A stretch of 64,000 bases of DNA from Bradyrhizobium sp. ISRA464 (GTDB lineage: Bacteria; Pseudomonadota; Alphaproteobacteria; Rhizobiales; Xanthobacteraceae), in assembly GCF_029910095.1 (NCBI RefSeq), contig NZ_CP094526.1, forward strand, positions 7,316,001 through 7,380,000. The letters run 5' to 3'. The position numbers were made by a program, and so were the translations under genes. Positions 7,599 to 16,869 of this stretch are shown in pieces; the stretch's first letter is position 1, and each line of letters opens with the position of its first letter. The notes beneath the pieces were generated by a model, which was not told where the DNA came from, searched no databases, and worked only from the letters and a program-made list of their open reading frames with translations.

Positions 7599-9977
7599 AT
7601 GGCGAAAACAAATATGGTACGCGTCGGCAAGGGCCGGTACCCAACGATCCGTCGCAGCCTCGGTGCTGCATTTCTTCTGACTTCACTGGGCCAGCTCGCG
7701 TCCTGCAACTCGGCGACCATCGGCAACGGCGTGGACGCGGCCCAGGTCGACATCTCCGACAAGGTGCGCTCGCTGGACATCCTGCCGCGCCAAACGCAGC
7801 CGGTGGGCATCGGAACGCGCACGGCCGGCCAGGACGGCGCCAGCCTCCGCCCAGTGATGTACGAAGGTACCGAAGTCGGCGCCGTTTCCGACGACCGTCC
7901 GCAGATGGCGGCGGACGGCAACGGATTCGATCTCAATTTCGAGAACACACCGGTCGCGACGGTTGCGAAGGTCGTGCTCGGCGACATCATGCATGTCGGC
8001 TACACCATCGATCCGCGGGTTCAGGGGACCGTCAGCCTCGCCTCGGTCCGGCCGGTGCCGAAGTCCGACATCGTCTTCGTTCTGGAAAACGCTCTGCGGT
8101 TGAGCGGCATCGTGCTTTTGCGCGACACCACCGGCTATAAATTGACGCCGCTTGGCGATGCGATCGGCGCCGGACGAATCGATACGGCCAGCGGCGGCCT
8201 CGAACCCGGGTTTGGCGTGTCGGTCGTCCCCTTGCAATATGTCTCGGCGCAGACGCTGCTCAAGCTGATGGACAGCTTTGCCACCAAGGCGGGCGCGGTC
8301 CGAGCCGACGTCACGCGCAATCTCATCTTGATTCAAGGCACGGGTGCCGAGCGCCGTACAGCCGTCGATACCGTGCTGAGCTTCGACGTCGACTGGATGC
8401 GCGGCCAATCGGTAGGGATCTTCCCGATCTCGAGCGGCTCGCCTGCGCCCATCATCGCGGAATTGGAGAAGCTCGTCGATTCCGGAGAAAACGGTCTCAG
8501 CCAGAACGTCATCAAATTCGTGCCCATCGCGCGTCTCAACGCCGTCATGGTCGTCACGAAGAAGGCCGACATACTGCGCTCCGCGGCGAGCTGGATCAAG
8601 CGGCTCGATCGCAACGACACCGCCCGCACCACGGTCCACGTCTACCGGGTGAAGTACGGCGAGGCGCGGCAGATCGCGCGGGTTCTGACCGACATGTTCC
8701 TGGGAGGGGCCTCCTCCAACCTGCTGGACAGCGTCGACAACCAGATGGCACCGGGATCCGGCGGTACGACGCTGTCGAGCGGCGACCGCCTGTCGCTGAG
8801 CGGCAACGCCCCGGCGACCATGAACAGCTTCGGTTCGCGAAGCGGCCTTGGCACGGCCGGCGCTGGCCTCGGCGCGCAGACCGCCACGGCCGTCCAAGCT
8901 CAGCAGGCCGCCAGCGCGAGCCAGGGCGGAGCCGGGACTACGCCGCTCGACAGCAGCCGCGGCACCGGCAACGAACGGCCGATGATGCAGGATGTGAGGA
9001 TCACGCCTGATACCGTCAACAACACGCTGCTGATCTACGCCGACCAGGCGAATTACCGTATCATCGAAACGACACTGGTGCAGATCGATCAGCCGCAGTT
9101 GCAGGTCGCCATCGATGCGACGATCGCCGAGGTCACGCTCAACAATACCCTCGCCTACGGCGTTCAGAGCTATCTGACCAGCCGGAACCTCGGGTTGAAG
9201 CCGAACACCGGGTCCATCCTCAACACCCAGGCGTCGAGTGCGCCCGCGACCACCGTCGATCCTGCGACGGGCGCCGCCACCGTTGCCGGGTCTGTCACCA
9301 ACGCCTTCATCAATCGCGCGTTTCCCGGCTTCAATTTCCTGATCGGTTCGGAAACCCAGCCGAGCTTCGTCCTCGATGCCCTGCATTCGGTCACGAGCGT
9401 CAAGGTGCTGTCCAACCCGTCGCTCGTGGTCATCAACAACCAGGTGGCGACGCTGCAGGTCGGCGACGTCGTGCCGGTCTCCACCGGCAGCGCGACGGTG
9501 CTGACGACCAGCAACACGGTCGTCAACACCATCGACTACCGCAACACCGGCATCATCCTGCGAGTCTCCCCGCGCATCAGCGTCAACGGCAGCGTTCGGC
9601 TCGACATCGAGCAGGAGATCAGCAACGTGCCGCCAACCAGCGCAGGCAGCCTGACGCCGACAGTCTCGGAACGGCGGGTGAAGAGCCAGATCTCGGTGGC
9701 GAACGGGCAGACGGTGCTGCTGGCCGGCCTCATCAGCGAGCAGCAGAGCGGCTCCCGAAACGCGATTCCCGTGCTCGACCAGATTCCCGGGCTTGGCGAC
9801 GCCTTCGGGCATCAGAGCAACGGGACGCAGCGCACCGAGCTGATCATCTTCATCCGGCCCCAGATCATCCGCGACGGATCGGATGCTCATATGGTGGCCG
9901 AAGAGCTTCGATCCAAGCTGCGGCGCAGCATCGCCACGACCTCGACAAATGCCCCGATCACGACCAGCCTCCACTGA
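7599..9977 (+). CDS. gspD: Type II secretion system secretin GspD
   Basis: The product (~790 residues) is an outer-membrane secretin. After a basic start comes a lipoprotein-type signal ending LGQLASC, so the N-terminus is probably acylated. N0-like (FDLNFENTPVATVAKVVLGDIMHVGYTIDP) and N1-N3 domains (QYVSAQTLLKLMDSFA, VYRVKYGEARQIARVL) follow, with a Ser/Gly/Ala-rich linker at ~400-460. The C-terminal secretin domain has VKVLSNPSLVVINNQVATLQVGD, VSPRI and LLAGLISE...IPVLDQIPGLGDAF, then ELIIFIRPQII. The start is uncertain: ATG 7548 and 7614 are also possible. No other gsp gene is present in the window, so it is either an orphan or the first gene of a dispersed system. A Sel1-type pseudogene follows after 30 bp. 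Confidence 0.85.
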   Translation: MAKTNMVRVGKGRYPTIRRSLGAAFLLTSLGQLASCNSATIGNGVDAAQVDISDKVRSLDILPRQTQPVGIGTRTAGQDGASLRPVMYEGTEVGAVSDDRPQMAADGNGFDLNFENTPVATVAKVVLGDIMHVGYTIDPRVQGTVSLASVRPVPKSDIVFVLENALRLSGIVLLRDTTGYKLTPLGDAIGAGRIDTASGGLEPGFGVSVVPLQYVSAQTLLKLMDSFATKAGAVRADVTRNLILIQGTGAERRTAVDTVLSFDVDWMRGQSVGIFPISSGSPAPIIAELEKLVDSGENGLSQNVIKFVPIARLNAVMVVTKKADILRSAASWIKRLDRNDTARTTVHVYRVKYGEARQIARVLTDMFLGGASSNLLDSVDNQMAPGSGGTTLSSGDRLSLSGNAPATMNSFGSRSGLGTAGAGLGAQTATAVQAQQAASASQGGAGTTPLDSSRGTGNERPMMQDVRITPDTVNNTLLIYADQANYRIIETTLVQIDQPQLQVAIDATIAEVTLNNTLAYGVQSYLTSRNLGLKPNTGSILNTQASSAPATTVDPATGAATVAGSVTNAFINRAFPGFNFLIGSETQPSFVLDALHSVTSVKVLSNPSLVVINNQVATLQVGDVVPVSTGSATVLTTSNTVVNTIDYRNTGIILRVSPRISVNGSVRLDIEQEISNVPPTSAGSLTPTVSERRVKSQISVANGQTVLLAGLISEQQSGSRNAIPVLDQIPGLGDAFGHQSNGTQRTELIIFIRPQIIRDGSDAHMVAEELRSKLRRSIATTSTNAPITTSLH

Positions 9978-10007
9978 GCGCTTCGTACCGTTCTCACGCC
10001 ACGCGCC

Positions 10008-10512
10008 GTGCTGCGATGCGCGCGACCGCTGCTGCTCGCCGCGCTGTTAGGCGCGATTGCCGCGCCGGCCGCGCGCGCCGCCTCGCTGGCGCAAGGCGCC
10101 GCGGCGTTCAATCGCGGCGATTACGTTCGCGCCTACCGCGAGCTTTCGCCGCTCGTCCGGCTCGGCAACGCGAAGGCGGCAGGGCTGCTCGGCTTTATGT
10201 ATGACCATGGGTTCGGTGCACCGCAGGCCTACGAGGCCGCGGTCGACCTCTATACGCAGGGCGCGATCCAGGGCAATCCATTTGCCCGGGCCATGCTGGG
10301 TTGATGTAAGATCAGGGCCACTGCGTCCGGCAGGATTTCGTCCTGGCTTATACTCGCTGGACCTCGCAACGGCCCGCACCCATGGGCGCGAGCGGAGCGC
10401 CTATGCGAGATTTCGCGGCGCGGTCGCGTCGAAAATGTCGCGGAACGAGATCGTCACCGGCCAGCGCCTCGCCCTCGGCTGGACTCCGCTCGTTCCCGCC
10501 GGGCGAACCTAG
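10008..10512 (+). pseudogene. Sel1/TPR-repeat exported protein, frameshifted
   Basis: The first 98 codons encode a signal peptide (LLLAALLGAIAAPAARAAS) and Sel1 repeats (AFNRGDYVRAYRELSPL, GLLGFMYDHGFG). The frame then stops at 10302. Adding one base there restores LMY and then reveals a TAA at 10307 where a Tyr codon is expected, followed by DQGHCVRQDFVLAY. A second missing base near 10352 is needed to reach SLDLATARTHGRERSAYARF and VASKMSRNEIVTGQRLAL in the third segment, which ends at 10512. All the expected parts of a ~165-residue Sel1 protein are therefore present but broken by two single-base losses and one nonsense change, so the gene is decayed. Confidence 0.8.
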
Positions 10513-10885
10513 CCTTTACGGCTCGCACCCTGAACGTCGAAAGACCCTAGACCCTAGAATTGCGTTGGCGAGCAATGTCGCAGCCGTTTGAAGGCAAGCA
10601 CGCCCCTCAGGATGCTACTTTAGTCTCACCCAAGAACAGGGCCTGCCAATCCCCGCCCCGATGGAGATGTGCTCAACGTGCGCTCACCAGAGCTCATCGT
10701 CGATGCGCTGTAGTTGCTGCTCTCTCCGCCAGTCTCGACGACGGCCGGCCGGCCCGCAGCGCAGCAAGCACGTCGGGAATGACTGTCACCCGGGCCGTCA
10801 TTGAATTTCAAATCCACCACTCCCAAGTGTCTTGGTGAGACTAAGAAAACGGAGGACTCGGCTCACAAACAACAGGGAGGACCTC
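10513..10885. other. Intergenic stretch upstream of sugar ABC operon 1
   Basis: No gene is seen. This region should contain the promoter of the ABC transporter operon. A short dyad CCAAG-TGT-CTTGG lies about 60 bp before the ATG of the binding protein and might be an operator half-site pair, but it is only 5 bp per arm. Confidence 0.3.
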
Positions 10886-12220
10886 ATGGCCCGCATAACT
10901 CGACGCAAGCTTCTTGCGCTTTCCGGTGGGGGCGCAGTCGCGGCAAGGACCGGTGGAATAGCTTCAATTCTCGCCCTGAAGCAAGCGCCGGCCTACGCAC
11001 AAGGGACGACGATCCATTGGCTGCGCTGGAACGATTTCGTTCCTGCGTCAGACGAGGTGCTGCGCAAAGTGATCACACCCGAATGTGAGAAAGCGCTTGG
11101 CATCAAGCTCAACATCGAGATGATCAACGGCAATGACATCCAGGCGCGCACCACCTCGGCAATTCAGTCCGGCAATGGGCCGGACGTGATCTGCGCGCTC
11201 AACAACTGGGCCCAGCTCTATCCCGAGAGCGTCGTCGATGTGAGCGACGTGGCCGAGGAGATCGGCAAGGCGCAAGGCGGCTTCTACGAGGAATCACGCG
11301 TCGTCGCCAATGACGGCAAGAAATGGATCGCGGTGCCGTGGTGTGTACTCGGCGCGCAATTGGCGTACCGCAAGTCCTGGTTCGCGGAGATCGGTTACGA
11401 CGCGCCGAAATTCCCACAAACCTGGGAGGAATACCGCGAGGCCGGCAAGAAGCTCAAGGCCAAGGAGCGGCCCTTCGGTCAGGCGGTCAGCCACAGCTTT
11501 GGCGACCCGCCGACTTATGCCTATCCGTATCTTTGGTCATGGGGCGGCAAGGAGGTCGAGGCGGACGGCAAGACGGTGGTGCTGAATTCGAAGGAGACGG
11601 TCGATTCCGTCAACTTCGCCGTCGGCTTCTGGAAGGACGCCTATGACGATGGCGGGCTCGCCTGGGACGACAGCAGCAATAACCGAGCCTTCCTCGCAGG
11701 CACGATCAGCAGTACATTAAACGGCGCCTCGATCTATATAGAGGCCAAGCGCAAGCCCGGGGTCTATCTTACCGAAACCGGCACGCCGCTTTTTCAGGAT
11801 ATCCTCCACGCGCCGCTCCCAAAGGGCGCCGCCGGCCAGTTCGGCTATCATCTGCCGATGTCGAACATGCTGATGAAGTATGTGAAGGACCCAAAGCCCG
11901 CCAAGGAGTTCCTGCGCTGGATCACCTCGAAACCGGTCTATCAGCCGTGGTTCGATTCGCAGCAGGGTTATTCAGTTGGGGCGACCACAATCTGGGAGAA
12001 GGACAAGCTCTGGGACAAGGACCCCGTGATGTTGCCGTTCCGGACAGCAGCGCGGGCCGGGCGTTTCCCCGGTTATGCCGGACCGGCCGACCGGAAGGCA
12101 GCCGAGGTGCTGAGCAAGTACATCATCGTCGACATGACTGCCAAGGCGATACAAGGCATGCCGGCGCAGGACGCGGTGAAATGGGCGCACGACGAGGTTG
12201 CGAGGGTCCATGCCGCTTGA
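10886..12220 (+). CDS. Carbohydrate ABC transporter substrate-binding protein (family 1), system 1
   Basis: ATG 10886 follows GGGAGG at a good distance, which decides the start. The ~444-residue precursor has a twin-arginine-like leader (RITRRKLLALSGGGAVAA) and cleavage near AYAQG. The mature part has the cluster-B binding-protein look: TIHWLRWNDFVPASDE, IQSGNGPDVICALN, WAQLYPESVVDVSD, a central WSWGGKEVEADGKTVVLNS and AFLAGTISSTLNG, typical of sugar or polyol binding proteins that work with MalFGK-type transporters. It acts in the periplasm and feeds the two permeases and the ATPase that follow. Ligand is not predictable; neighbouring PQQ dehydrogenase genes suggest a sugar or sugar alcohol. 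Confidence 0.85.
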   Translation: MARITRRKLLALSGGGAVAARTGGIASILALKQAPAYAQGTTIHWLRWNDFVPASDEVLRKVITPECEKALGIKLNIEMINGNDIQARTTSAIQSGNGPDVICALNNWAQLYPESVVDVSDVAEEIGKAQGGFYEESRVVANDGKKWIAVPWCVLGAQLAYRKSWFAEIGYDAPKFPQTWEEYREAGKKLKAKERPFGQAVSHSFGDPPTYAYPYLWSWGGKEVEADGKTVVLNSKETVDSVNFAVGFWKDAYDDGGLAWDDSSNNRAFLAGTISSTLNGASIYIEAKRKPGVYLTETGTPLFQDILHAPLPKGAAGQFGYHLPMSNMLMKYVKDPKPAKEFLRWITSKPVYQPWFDSQQGYSVGATTIWEKDKLWDKDPVMLPFRTAARAGRFPGYAGPADRKAAEVLSKYIIVDMTAKAIQGMPAQDAVKWAHDEVARVHAA

Positions 12221-12311
12221 AGCATCTGCCTCGGCGCAGTAGGTTTGTTGCCGCCCGAGTGCTGCCGCCTGCGGGCGCTGCGCTCCGGCCGACCGTTCGG
12301 AGAGGTGCTCG

Positions 12312-13253
12312 ATGGTCGTCGAATCCGTCGTCGCCGCAAAACGTTATGCTACCGCGCCGCGGCGCGGCGCCGTCACGCGAGTCCTCGAGAACGAGCGCTG
12401 GTTCGCCTTCTTCTTACTGCTGCCGACGGCGGTGCTGCTTGGCCTATTCATGGCTTATCCCTTCGTCAAGGGCGTGCTGCTTGCCTTGAGTGACGCCAAG
12501 GTCGGCGTACCCGGCAGCTTCGTCGGACTGCAGAATTTCGCTGCACTGCTGAACGACAGCATCTTCAGGATCGCAGTCTGGAACACCATCGTCTACACGG
12601 TGGTGACGACCGTGTTTAAGCTGGCTCTGGGCTTGTGGCTTGCTCTGCTGCTCAACCGGCATTTCAGGGGGAAGGCCGTAACCCGCGCCTTCGTCCTGTT
12701 GCCCTTCATCATCCCGACCGTGCTGTCGACCTTTGCGTGGAAGTGGATGTTCGATCCGACGTTCAGCGTTATCAACTGGACTCTCTTTCACCTTGGCATC
12801 ATCCGCACCCGCATCAACTGGCTGGGCGATCCCGGACTTGCGCTCATCTCGGTGATCATCGTCAATATCTGGCGCGGAGTTCCGTTCTACGCGATCAGCT
12901 TGCTGGCAGGGTTGCAGACCATCAACCCGGAGCTGGCCGAGGCGGCAGCGATCGATGGAGCGCGACCTTGGCAGCGCTTCCGCTACATCACCTGGCCGCT
13001 GTTGCTGCCGGTCACCATGGTTGTTGTGTTGTTCTCGGTGATCCAGACCTTCGCCGATTTCCAGCTCGTCTATGTGCTAACCGGCGGCGGACCGGCCAAC
13101 GCCACGCAGCTCTTCGCCACGTACGCCTATCAGATCGGCGTCGGCACGGGTCTGCTGGGCGAGGGCGCGGCGATATCGCTCGCCATGTTTCCGGTGCTGC
13201 TCGTCGTCGTCGTCGTGCAGCTCCTCTATATCCGCCGCGTGGAGATACACTGA
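12312..13253 (+). CDS. Carbohydrate ABC transporter permease (MalF/UgpA type), system 1
   Basis: This 313-residue inner-membrane protein has six transmembrane helices and the cytoplasmic EAA loop, seen as ELAEAAAIDGARPWQRFRYITWPLL (residues ~215-240), which docks on the ATPase. The gene starts 91 bp after the binding protein and its TGA overlaps the start of the second permease (TGATG), as usual for such operons. The N-terminal tail has a basic amphipathic stretch ahead of the first helix. It is the first subunit of the heterodimeric channel. Confidence 0.88.
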   Translation: MVVESVVAAKRYATAPRRGAVTRVLENERWFAFFLLLPTAVLLGLFMAYPFVKGVLLALSDAKVGVPGSFVGLQNFAALLNDSIFRIAVWNTIVYTVVTTVFKLALGLWLALLLNRHFRGKAVTRAFVLLPFIIPTVLSTFAWKWMFDPTFSVINWTLFHLGIIRTRINWLGDPGLALISVIIVNIWRGVPFYAISLLAGLQTINPELAEAAAIDGARPWQRFRYITWPLLLPVTMVVVLFSVIQTFADFQLVYVLTGGGPANATQLFATYAYQIGVGTGLLGEGAAISLAMFPVLLVVVVVQLLYIRRVEIH

Positions 13254-14104
13254 TGATCGAGGGCGCGCGTTGGCGACGTTGGGTCTTCTTCAATCTCCCG
13301 CTCGCGCTGTTCGTGCTCGGGCTGCTCTTCCCGTTCTATTGGATGGTTGTGACGACGGTGCGGCCGGACGCCGAACTCTATCGGCCGTGGATGGCGCCGA
13401 ACTACACACCCTTCTGGACGCTTCATCCTACCTTTGACCACATCCGGTACCTGCTGGATGAGACGCTGTTCAGCAGGTGGATGCTGAACACCTTCTTCAT
13501 CTCCGTGCTTGCGACGGCGATCTCGCTTTTCTGCGGGCTCCTCGCGGGTTACGCTCTCTCCCGGCTTAAATTTCCGTTCGCCGGCAGCCTCGGCACCGGC
13601 ATCTTCATCACCTATCTCGTACCGCAGACGCTGCTGTTCATTCCGCTCGCCGATATCATCCGTAACTTTCGCCTCGGCGATACGCCCTGGGCGCTCATTC
13701 TTACATACCCCACGTTCCTCATCCCTTTCTGCACCTGGCTGTTGATGGGCTACTTCAAGGCGATCCCGCGCGAGCTCGAGGAATGCGCACGCATCGACGG
13801 CGCGACGCGGTGGCAAGCGATGGTCTACATCGTCTTCCCGGTCGCCGTGCCGGGCATCCTCTCGGCCGGAATCTTCGCCTTCACCCTGTCATGGAACGAG
13901 TTCATCTATGCGCTCGTCTTCCTGTCCTCGCCGGAGCAGAAGACGGTCTCCGTCGGCATCACGTCGGAGCTCGTCCGCGGCGACGTGTTCTACTGGGGTT
14001 CGCTGATGGCCGGCGCCCTTCTTGGTTCCGTACCAGTGGCGCTGATCTATTCATTCTTCGTCGAGTATTACGTCGCCGGCATTACCGGGTCCGTCAAGGG
14101 GTAA
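13253..14104 (+). CDS. Carbohydrate ABC transporter permease (MalG/UgpE type), system 1
   Basis: The 283-residue product has six membrane helices and the EAA loop ELEECARIDGATRWQAMVYIVFPVAVPG at about residue 178. The start ATG at 13253 overlaps the stop of the partner permease. The extracytoplasmic loop after helix 1 (RPDAELYRPW... ) is the usual MalG-type position. It pairs with the preceding permease and is followed 24 bp later by the ATPase gene. Confidence 0.88.
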   Translation: MIEGARWRRWVFFNLPLALFVLGLLFPFYWMVVTTVRPDAELYRPWMAPNYTPFWTLHPTFDHIRYLLDETLFSRWMLNTFFISVLATAISLFCGLLAGYALSRLKFPFAGSLGTGIFITYLVPQTLLFIPLADIIRNFRLGDTPWALILTYPTFLIPFCTWLLMGYFKAIPRELEECARIDGATRWQAMVYIVFPVAVPGILSAGIFAFTLSWNEFIYALVFLSSPEQKTVSVGITSELVRGDVFYWGSLMAGALLGSVPVALIYSFFVEYYVAGITGSVKG

Positions 14105-14128
14105 CCACAATCCGCCGAAGGGTGAGCC

Positions 14129-15220
14129 ATGGCTCGGGTCATCATACGGAGCTTGAACAAGAGGTTTGACGGAGTCCATGCCGTCAAGGACGTGAATCTC
14201 GAGATCCATGATAAGGAATTCGTGGTTCTCGTCGGTCCCTCGGGCTGCGGCAAAACGACGACGCTCCGTATGGTGGCTGGCCTCGAATCGATTACTTCGG
14301 GTGAGGTCCTGATCGGCGATCGGGTTGTCAACGAGCTGCCTCCGATGGATCGGGACATCGCCATGGTGTTCCAGAACTATGCCCTTTACCCGCACATGAG
14401 CGTCTACGACAACATGGCCTTCGGCCTAAAGATGCGGGGGTTCGACCGCACCGAGATTGCCAAGCGCGTGCAGGCTGCCGCCGAAATCCTCGGCATCCAG
14501 GAACACCTGCAACGCAAGCCGCGGCAGCTGTCCGGCGGCCAGCGGCAGCGCGTCGCGTTGGGCCGCGCCATCGTACGGCATCCGCAGGTGTTCCTGTTTG
14601 ATGAACCGCTATCGAACCTCGACGCCAAGCTGCGCATCCAGATGCGAGTGGAGATCAAGAAGATTCACGTCCGCCTCGGCACCACCGCGATCTACGTGAC
14701 ACACGATCAGGTCGAGGCGATGACGCTCGGCGACCGCGTGGTGGTCATGAAGGATGGTGTCGTTCAGCAGGTGGGGGAACCGCTCGAGCTCTACAACGAG
14801 CCCGCTAACCGCTTCGTCGCAGGCTTCATCGGCTCCCCAGCCATGAATTTCGCCACGGTAGAGATGGCCGACGCTGAGGGTGCCCTCTGGGCTCGCCATG
14901 AGGGCATCCGCATCAAGCTGCCGGCGGGGATCGGGGACCGGCTCCGGCAGTATGTGGGAGAGAAGGTCACACTTGGGATTCGGCCGGAGGATCTTCGCGT
15001 CGCGTCTAGCAGCGACACGGCGGACCTTAGCTTCGATTCCGTGGTCGAGGTCATCGAGAAGCTCGGCTCCGAGATTCTCCTGGACGTGAAGGTAGGCCCC
15101 AACACGATGGTGGCCGCAGTGGAGCCGACCGTCAAAGCGAAAGTTCATGACCGCCTTCGCCTCGCGGTGAATCCTGACCGGCTATACTTCTTTGACGGAG
15201 TGTCGCAAGCGGCAATCTGA
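14129..15220 (+). CDS. Carbohydrate ABC transporter ATP-binding protein (MalK/UgpC type), system 1
   Basis: The 363-residue ATPase shows Walker A GPSGCGKTT (residues ~37-45), Q-loop VFQNYALYPHM, signature LSGGQRQRVALGRA, Walker B VFLFDEPLSNLD and the H-loop THDQ. The last ~120 residues form the OB-fold/TOBE regulatory domain (GIRPEDLR at ~290) found in MalK-like proteins. It energises import of the sugar delivered by the 10886 binding protein. The operon ends here; a decayed acetyltransferase fragment follows. Confidence 0.9.
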   Translation: MARVIIRSLNKRFDGVHAVKDVNLEIHDKEFVVLVGPSGCGKTTTLRMVAGLESITSGEVLIGDRVVNELPPMDRDIAMVFQNYALYPHMSVYDNMAFGLKMRGFDRTEIAKRVQAAAEILGIQEHLQRKPRQLSGGQRQRVALGRAIVRHPQVFLFDEPLSNLDAKLRIQMRVEIKKIHVRLGTTAIYVTHDQVEAMTLGDRVVVMKDGVVQQVGEPLELYNEPANRFVAGFIGSPAMNFATVEMADAEGALWARHEGIRIKLPAGIGDRLRQYVGEKVTLGIRPEDLRVASSSDTADLSFDSVVEVIEKLGSEILLDVKVGPNTMVAAVEPTVKAKVHDRLRLAVNPDRLYFFDGVSQAAI

Positions 15221-15240
15221 AAGCTTTTCACGTTGACCGA

Positions 15241-15435
15241 GTTTGCCGCTACCGCCTGGTGCTGCTGGTCGGCGACGAGCCCTATTACAGCCGCGTCGGC
15301 TTCAAGCCGGTCCTGATAGGGCGCGTCACCATGCCGCGCCCGGTCGACGCCAGCCGCATCCTGGTGTTCGAGCTCGTCGACGGCGCATTCGAGGGCGTGT
15401 CGACGCCCGCCGGCGCCACTAGAGCAAGGCGCTGG
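15241..15435 (+). pseudogene. GNAT N-acetyltransferase, C-terminal remnant
   Basis: About 60 codons (LVLLVGDEPYYSRVGFKP, GRVTMPRPVDASRILVFELVDGAFEGVS) match the last third of a GNAT-family acetyltransferase of the YhbS type. The acetyl-CoA binding loop and everything upstream are missing, and the frame runs on into unrelated sequence. It has no start codon at a plausible place. It is a remnant, perhaps cut off when the ABC operon was inserted. Confidence 0.6.
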
Positions 15436-15606
15436 GCTAGGTTGGGGCATGTGCTCACAGGGCCGACAAAGCCAGCATCGAGAGCAGCAAGCCCCCGATG
15501 CCGGTGGTAGCAAGTGCCGTGATGAGGGCACTTCGAGAGCGAGTTTTCCCGTTTAACCGCTTCCGCCTATTGCTGCACTCTGCAGAGACATCTGACACTC
15601 GCGAGG

Positions 15607-16368
15607 CTATCTCGGCTTTTGCAGTGTCACGCCATAATGGCTGTAGATTTTGTCAATTGTACCGTCAGCACGCAGCCGCTCCAACGCGTGATCAATTGCC
15701 TCGCGCAGGCTGTCATCCGGGCGGACCATGCCAACCGCGACATTCCAGCTAAGGCTCGGCTCGCTCTCGTCGAGGCCCAGGATGCGAACGGCCTTTTCGG
15801 GGTGCGTCAGATTGTAGTAGCCAGCCACCGTCGGCGTGACCGCCGCGGCATCGATTTCATGGTTGGCCAGAGCCTCGAGACTGTCGGCTTCAAACCCGAA
15901 GGTCGATGTCGGCACATGCCGCTGACCGATCATCATGGCGGCGACCGATCCGACCTGAACCCCGACCTTGGAGTGCTCGTCGAGACTCTTGAACGAGGTG
16001 AGCTTGCTCGACGCGGGCACCGCAAGCGCGACACCCGTGTGATAATAGGGTTTTGAAATTCTCAAATGGGTTTCGCCTTGAGCTTCGGGATCGGCAATGA
16101 CATCCAGAACAATGTCGCAGCCCGCACTGCGCATCTGATATTGCGTAATAGTCCAGTCGGGCCGCAGCGAGACGCCGAGCTCGCGGGCCAAGGCTTGCCC
16201 CAGTTCGATCTGAAACCCGGGAGGATCACCGGCCTTGCTCGCGAACGGAAGCGAGTTGGGATGCGCACACAGGCCGATCACCCCGGCCGATCGGATGGCG
16301 TCGAGGGATCGTGCGTGCACTGGAGTCGTCAGTTCGACAATGATGCACACTAAGAGAACTGTCTTCAT
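15607..16368 (-). CDS. Quinoprotein dehydrogenase-associated substrate-binding protein (XoxJ/MoxJ-like)
   Basis: The 253-residue periplasmic protein has a signal peptide (LLVCIIVELTTPVHARS) and the solute-binding fold of the amino-acid type (LCAHPNSLPFASKAGDPPGFQIELGQALAREL; KVGVQVGSVAAMM; VRPDDSLREAIDHALERLRADGTIDKIYSHYGV). It is the third gene of a dehydrogenase-cytochrome-binding protein set on the minus strand. That is the layout of mxaFJG/xoxFGJ loci, where the J protein is thought to help maturation or activation of the PQQ dehydrogenase rather than import. An ordinary amino-acid binding protein is the alternative, but no permease is adjacent. Confidence 0.75.
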   Translation of the reverse strand: MKTVLLVCIIVELTTPVHARSLDAIRSAGVIGLCAHPNSLPFASKAGDPPGFQIELGQALARELGVSLRPDWTITQYQMRSAGCDIVLDVIADPEAQGETHLRISKPYYHTGVALAVPASSKLTSFKSLDEHSKVGVQVGSVAAMMIGQRHVPTSTFGFEADSLEALANHEIDAAAVTPTVAGYYNLTHPEKAVRILGLDESEPSLSWNVAVGMVRPDDSLREAIDHALERLRADGTIDKIYSHYGVTLQKPR

Positions 16369-16407
16369 TACGTGTTCCAGTGCGGATGGCTCGGATCTCG
16401 GCCGGCT

Positions 16408-16776
16408 TCAACCCTCGTGAGGCTTGAGACCCCGGATGTACTTGATGATCTCATCGATTTGCGCATCGCTGAAGGTTGCTCCGAACGCAGGCATCGCGCC
16501 CGCCTTGCCGTTCTTGATACGGTTGCGAAGAAAGTCGTCGTCGTGGGAGTCGTTCATGAGCTGCGGCCCCTTGCCGGCCTGGCGGCCTCCGTCGGAGTGA
16601 CAAAAGCCGCAGGTCGATGCGAACAACACTTCGCCATTGACATTCTCATTTCCCCCGGCAGCGCCGCCAGGCTGCTGCGCTTGGGGCTGTTGCTGCGCCA
16701 GAGCCGGCATCGCGTCTGCCAAATAGGCCAACGCCATCACCGGCAACAGCGCCACGATTTGCCACTTCAAATTCAT
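16408..16776 (-). CDS. c-type cytochrome, electron acceptor of the PQQ dehydrogenase
   Basis: The 122-residue precursor has a signal peptide (MALAYLADAMPALAQ), a Gln/Pro/Gly-rich linker and one heme site CGFCH at residues 56-60. The distal Met is probably in GAMPAFG (about residue 95). It lies between the dehydrogenase (93 bp) and the XoxJ-like gene (39 bp), matching the position of XoxG/MxaG-type cytochromes. It should carry electrons from PQQH2 in the dehydrogenase towards a terminal oxidase. It is shorter than most XoxG proteins (~170-200 residues), closer to class I monoheme cytochromes. Confidence 0.82.
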   Translation of the reverse strand: MNLKWQIVALLPVMALAYLADAMPALAQQQPQAQQPGGAAGGNENVNGEVLFASTCGFCHSDGGRQAGKGPQLMNDSHDDDFLRNRIKNGKAGAMPAFGATFSDAQIDEIIKYIRGLKPHEG

Positions 16777-16869
16777 GACGTCCGGCTCCGTTGTCGTGAA
16801 GTCGCTCCTCCCGCTTCAACGCACTGGGAGCGAGCTTGCGCCCGCTCCCTGACAAATCGTGCCACTAGC

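Noticed and set aside
7683..9974. 763-codon minus-strand frame opposite the secretin
   Set aside because: Antisense shadow; the plus strand holds the secretin motifs.
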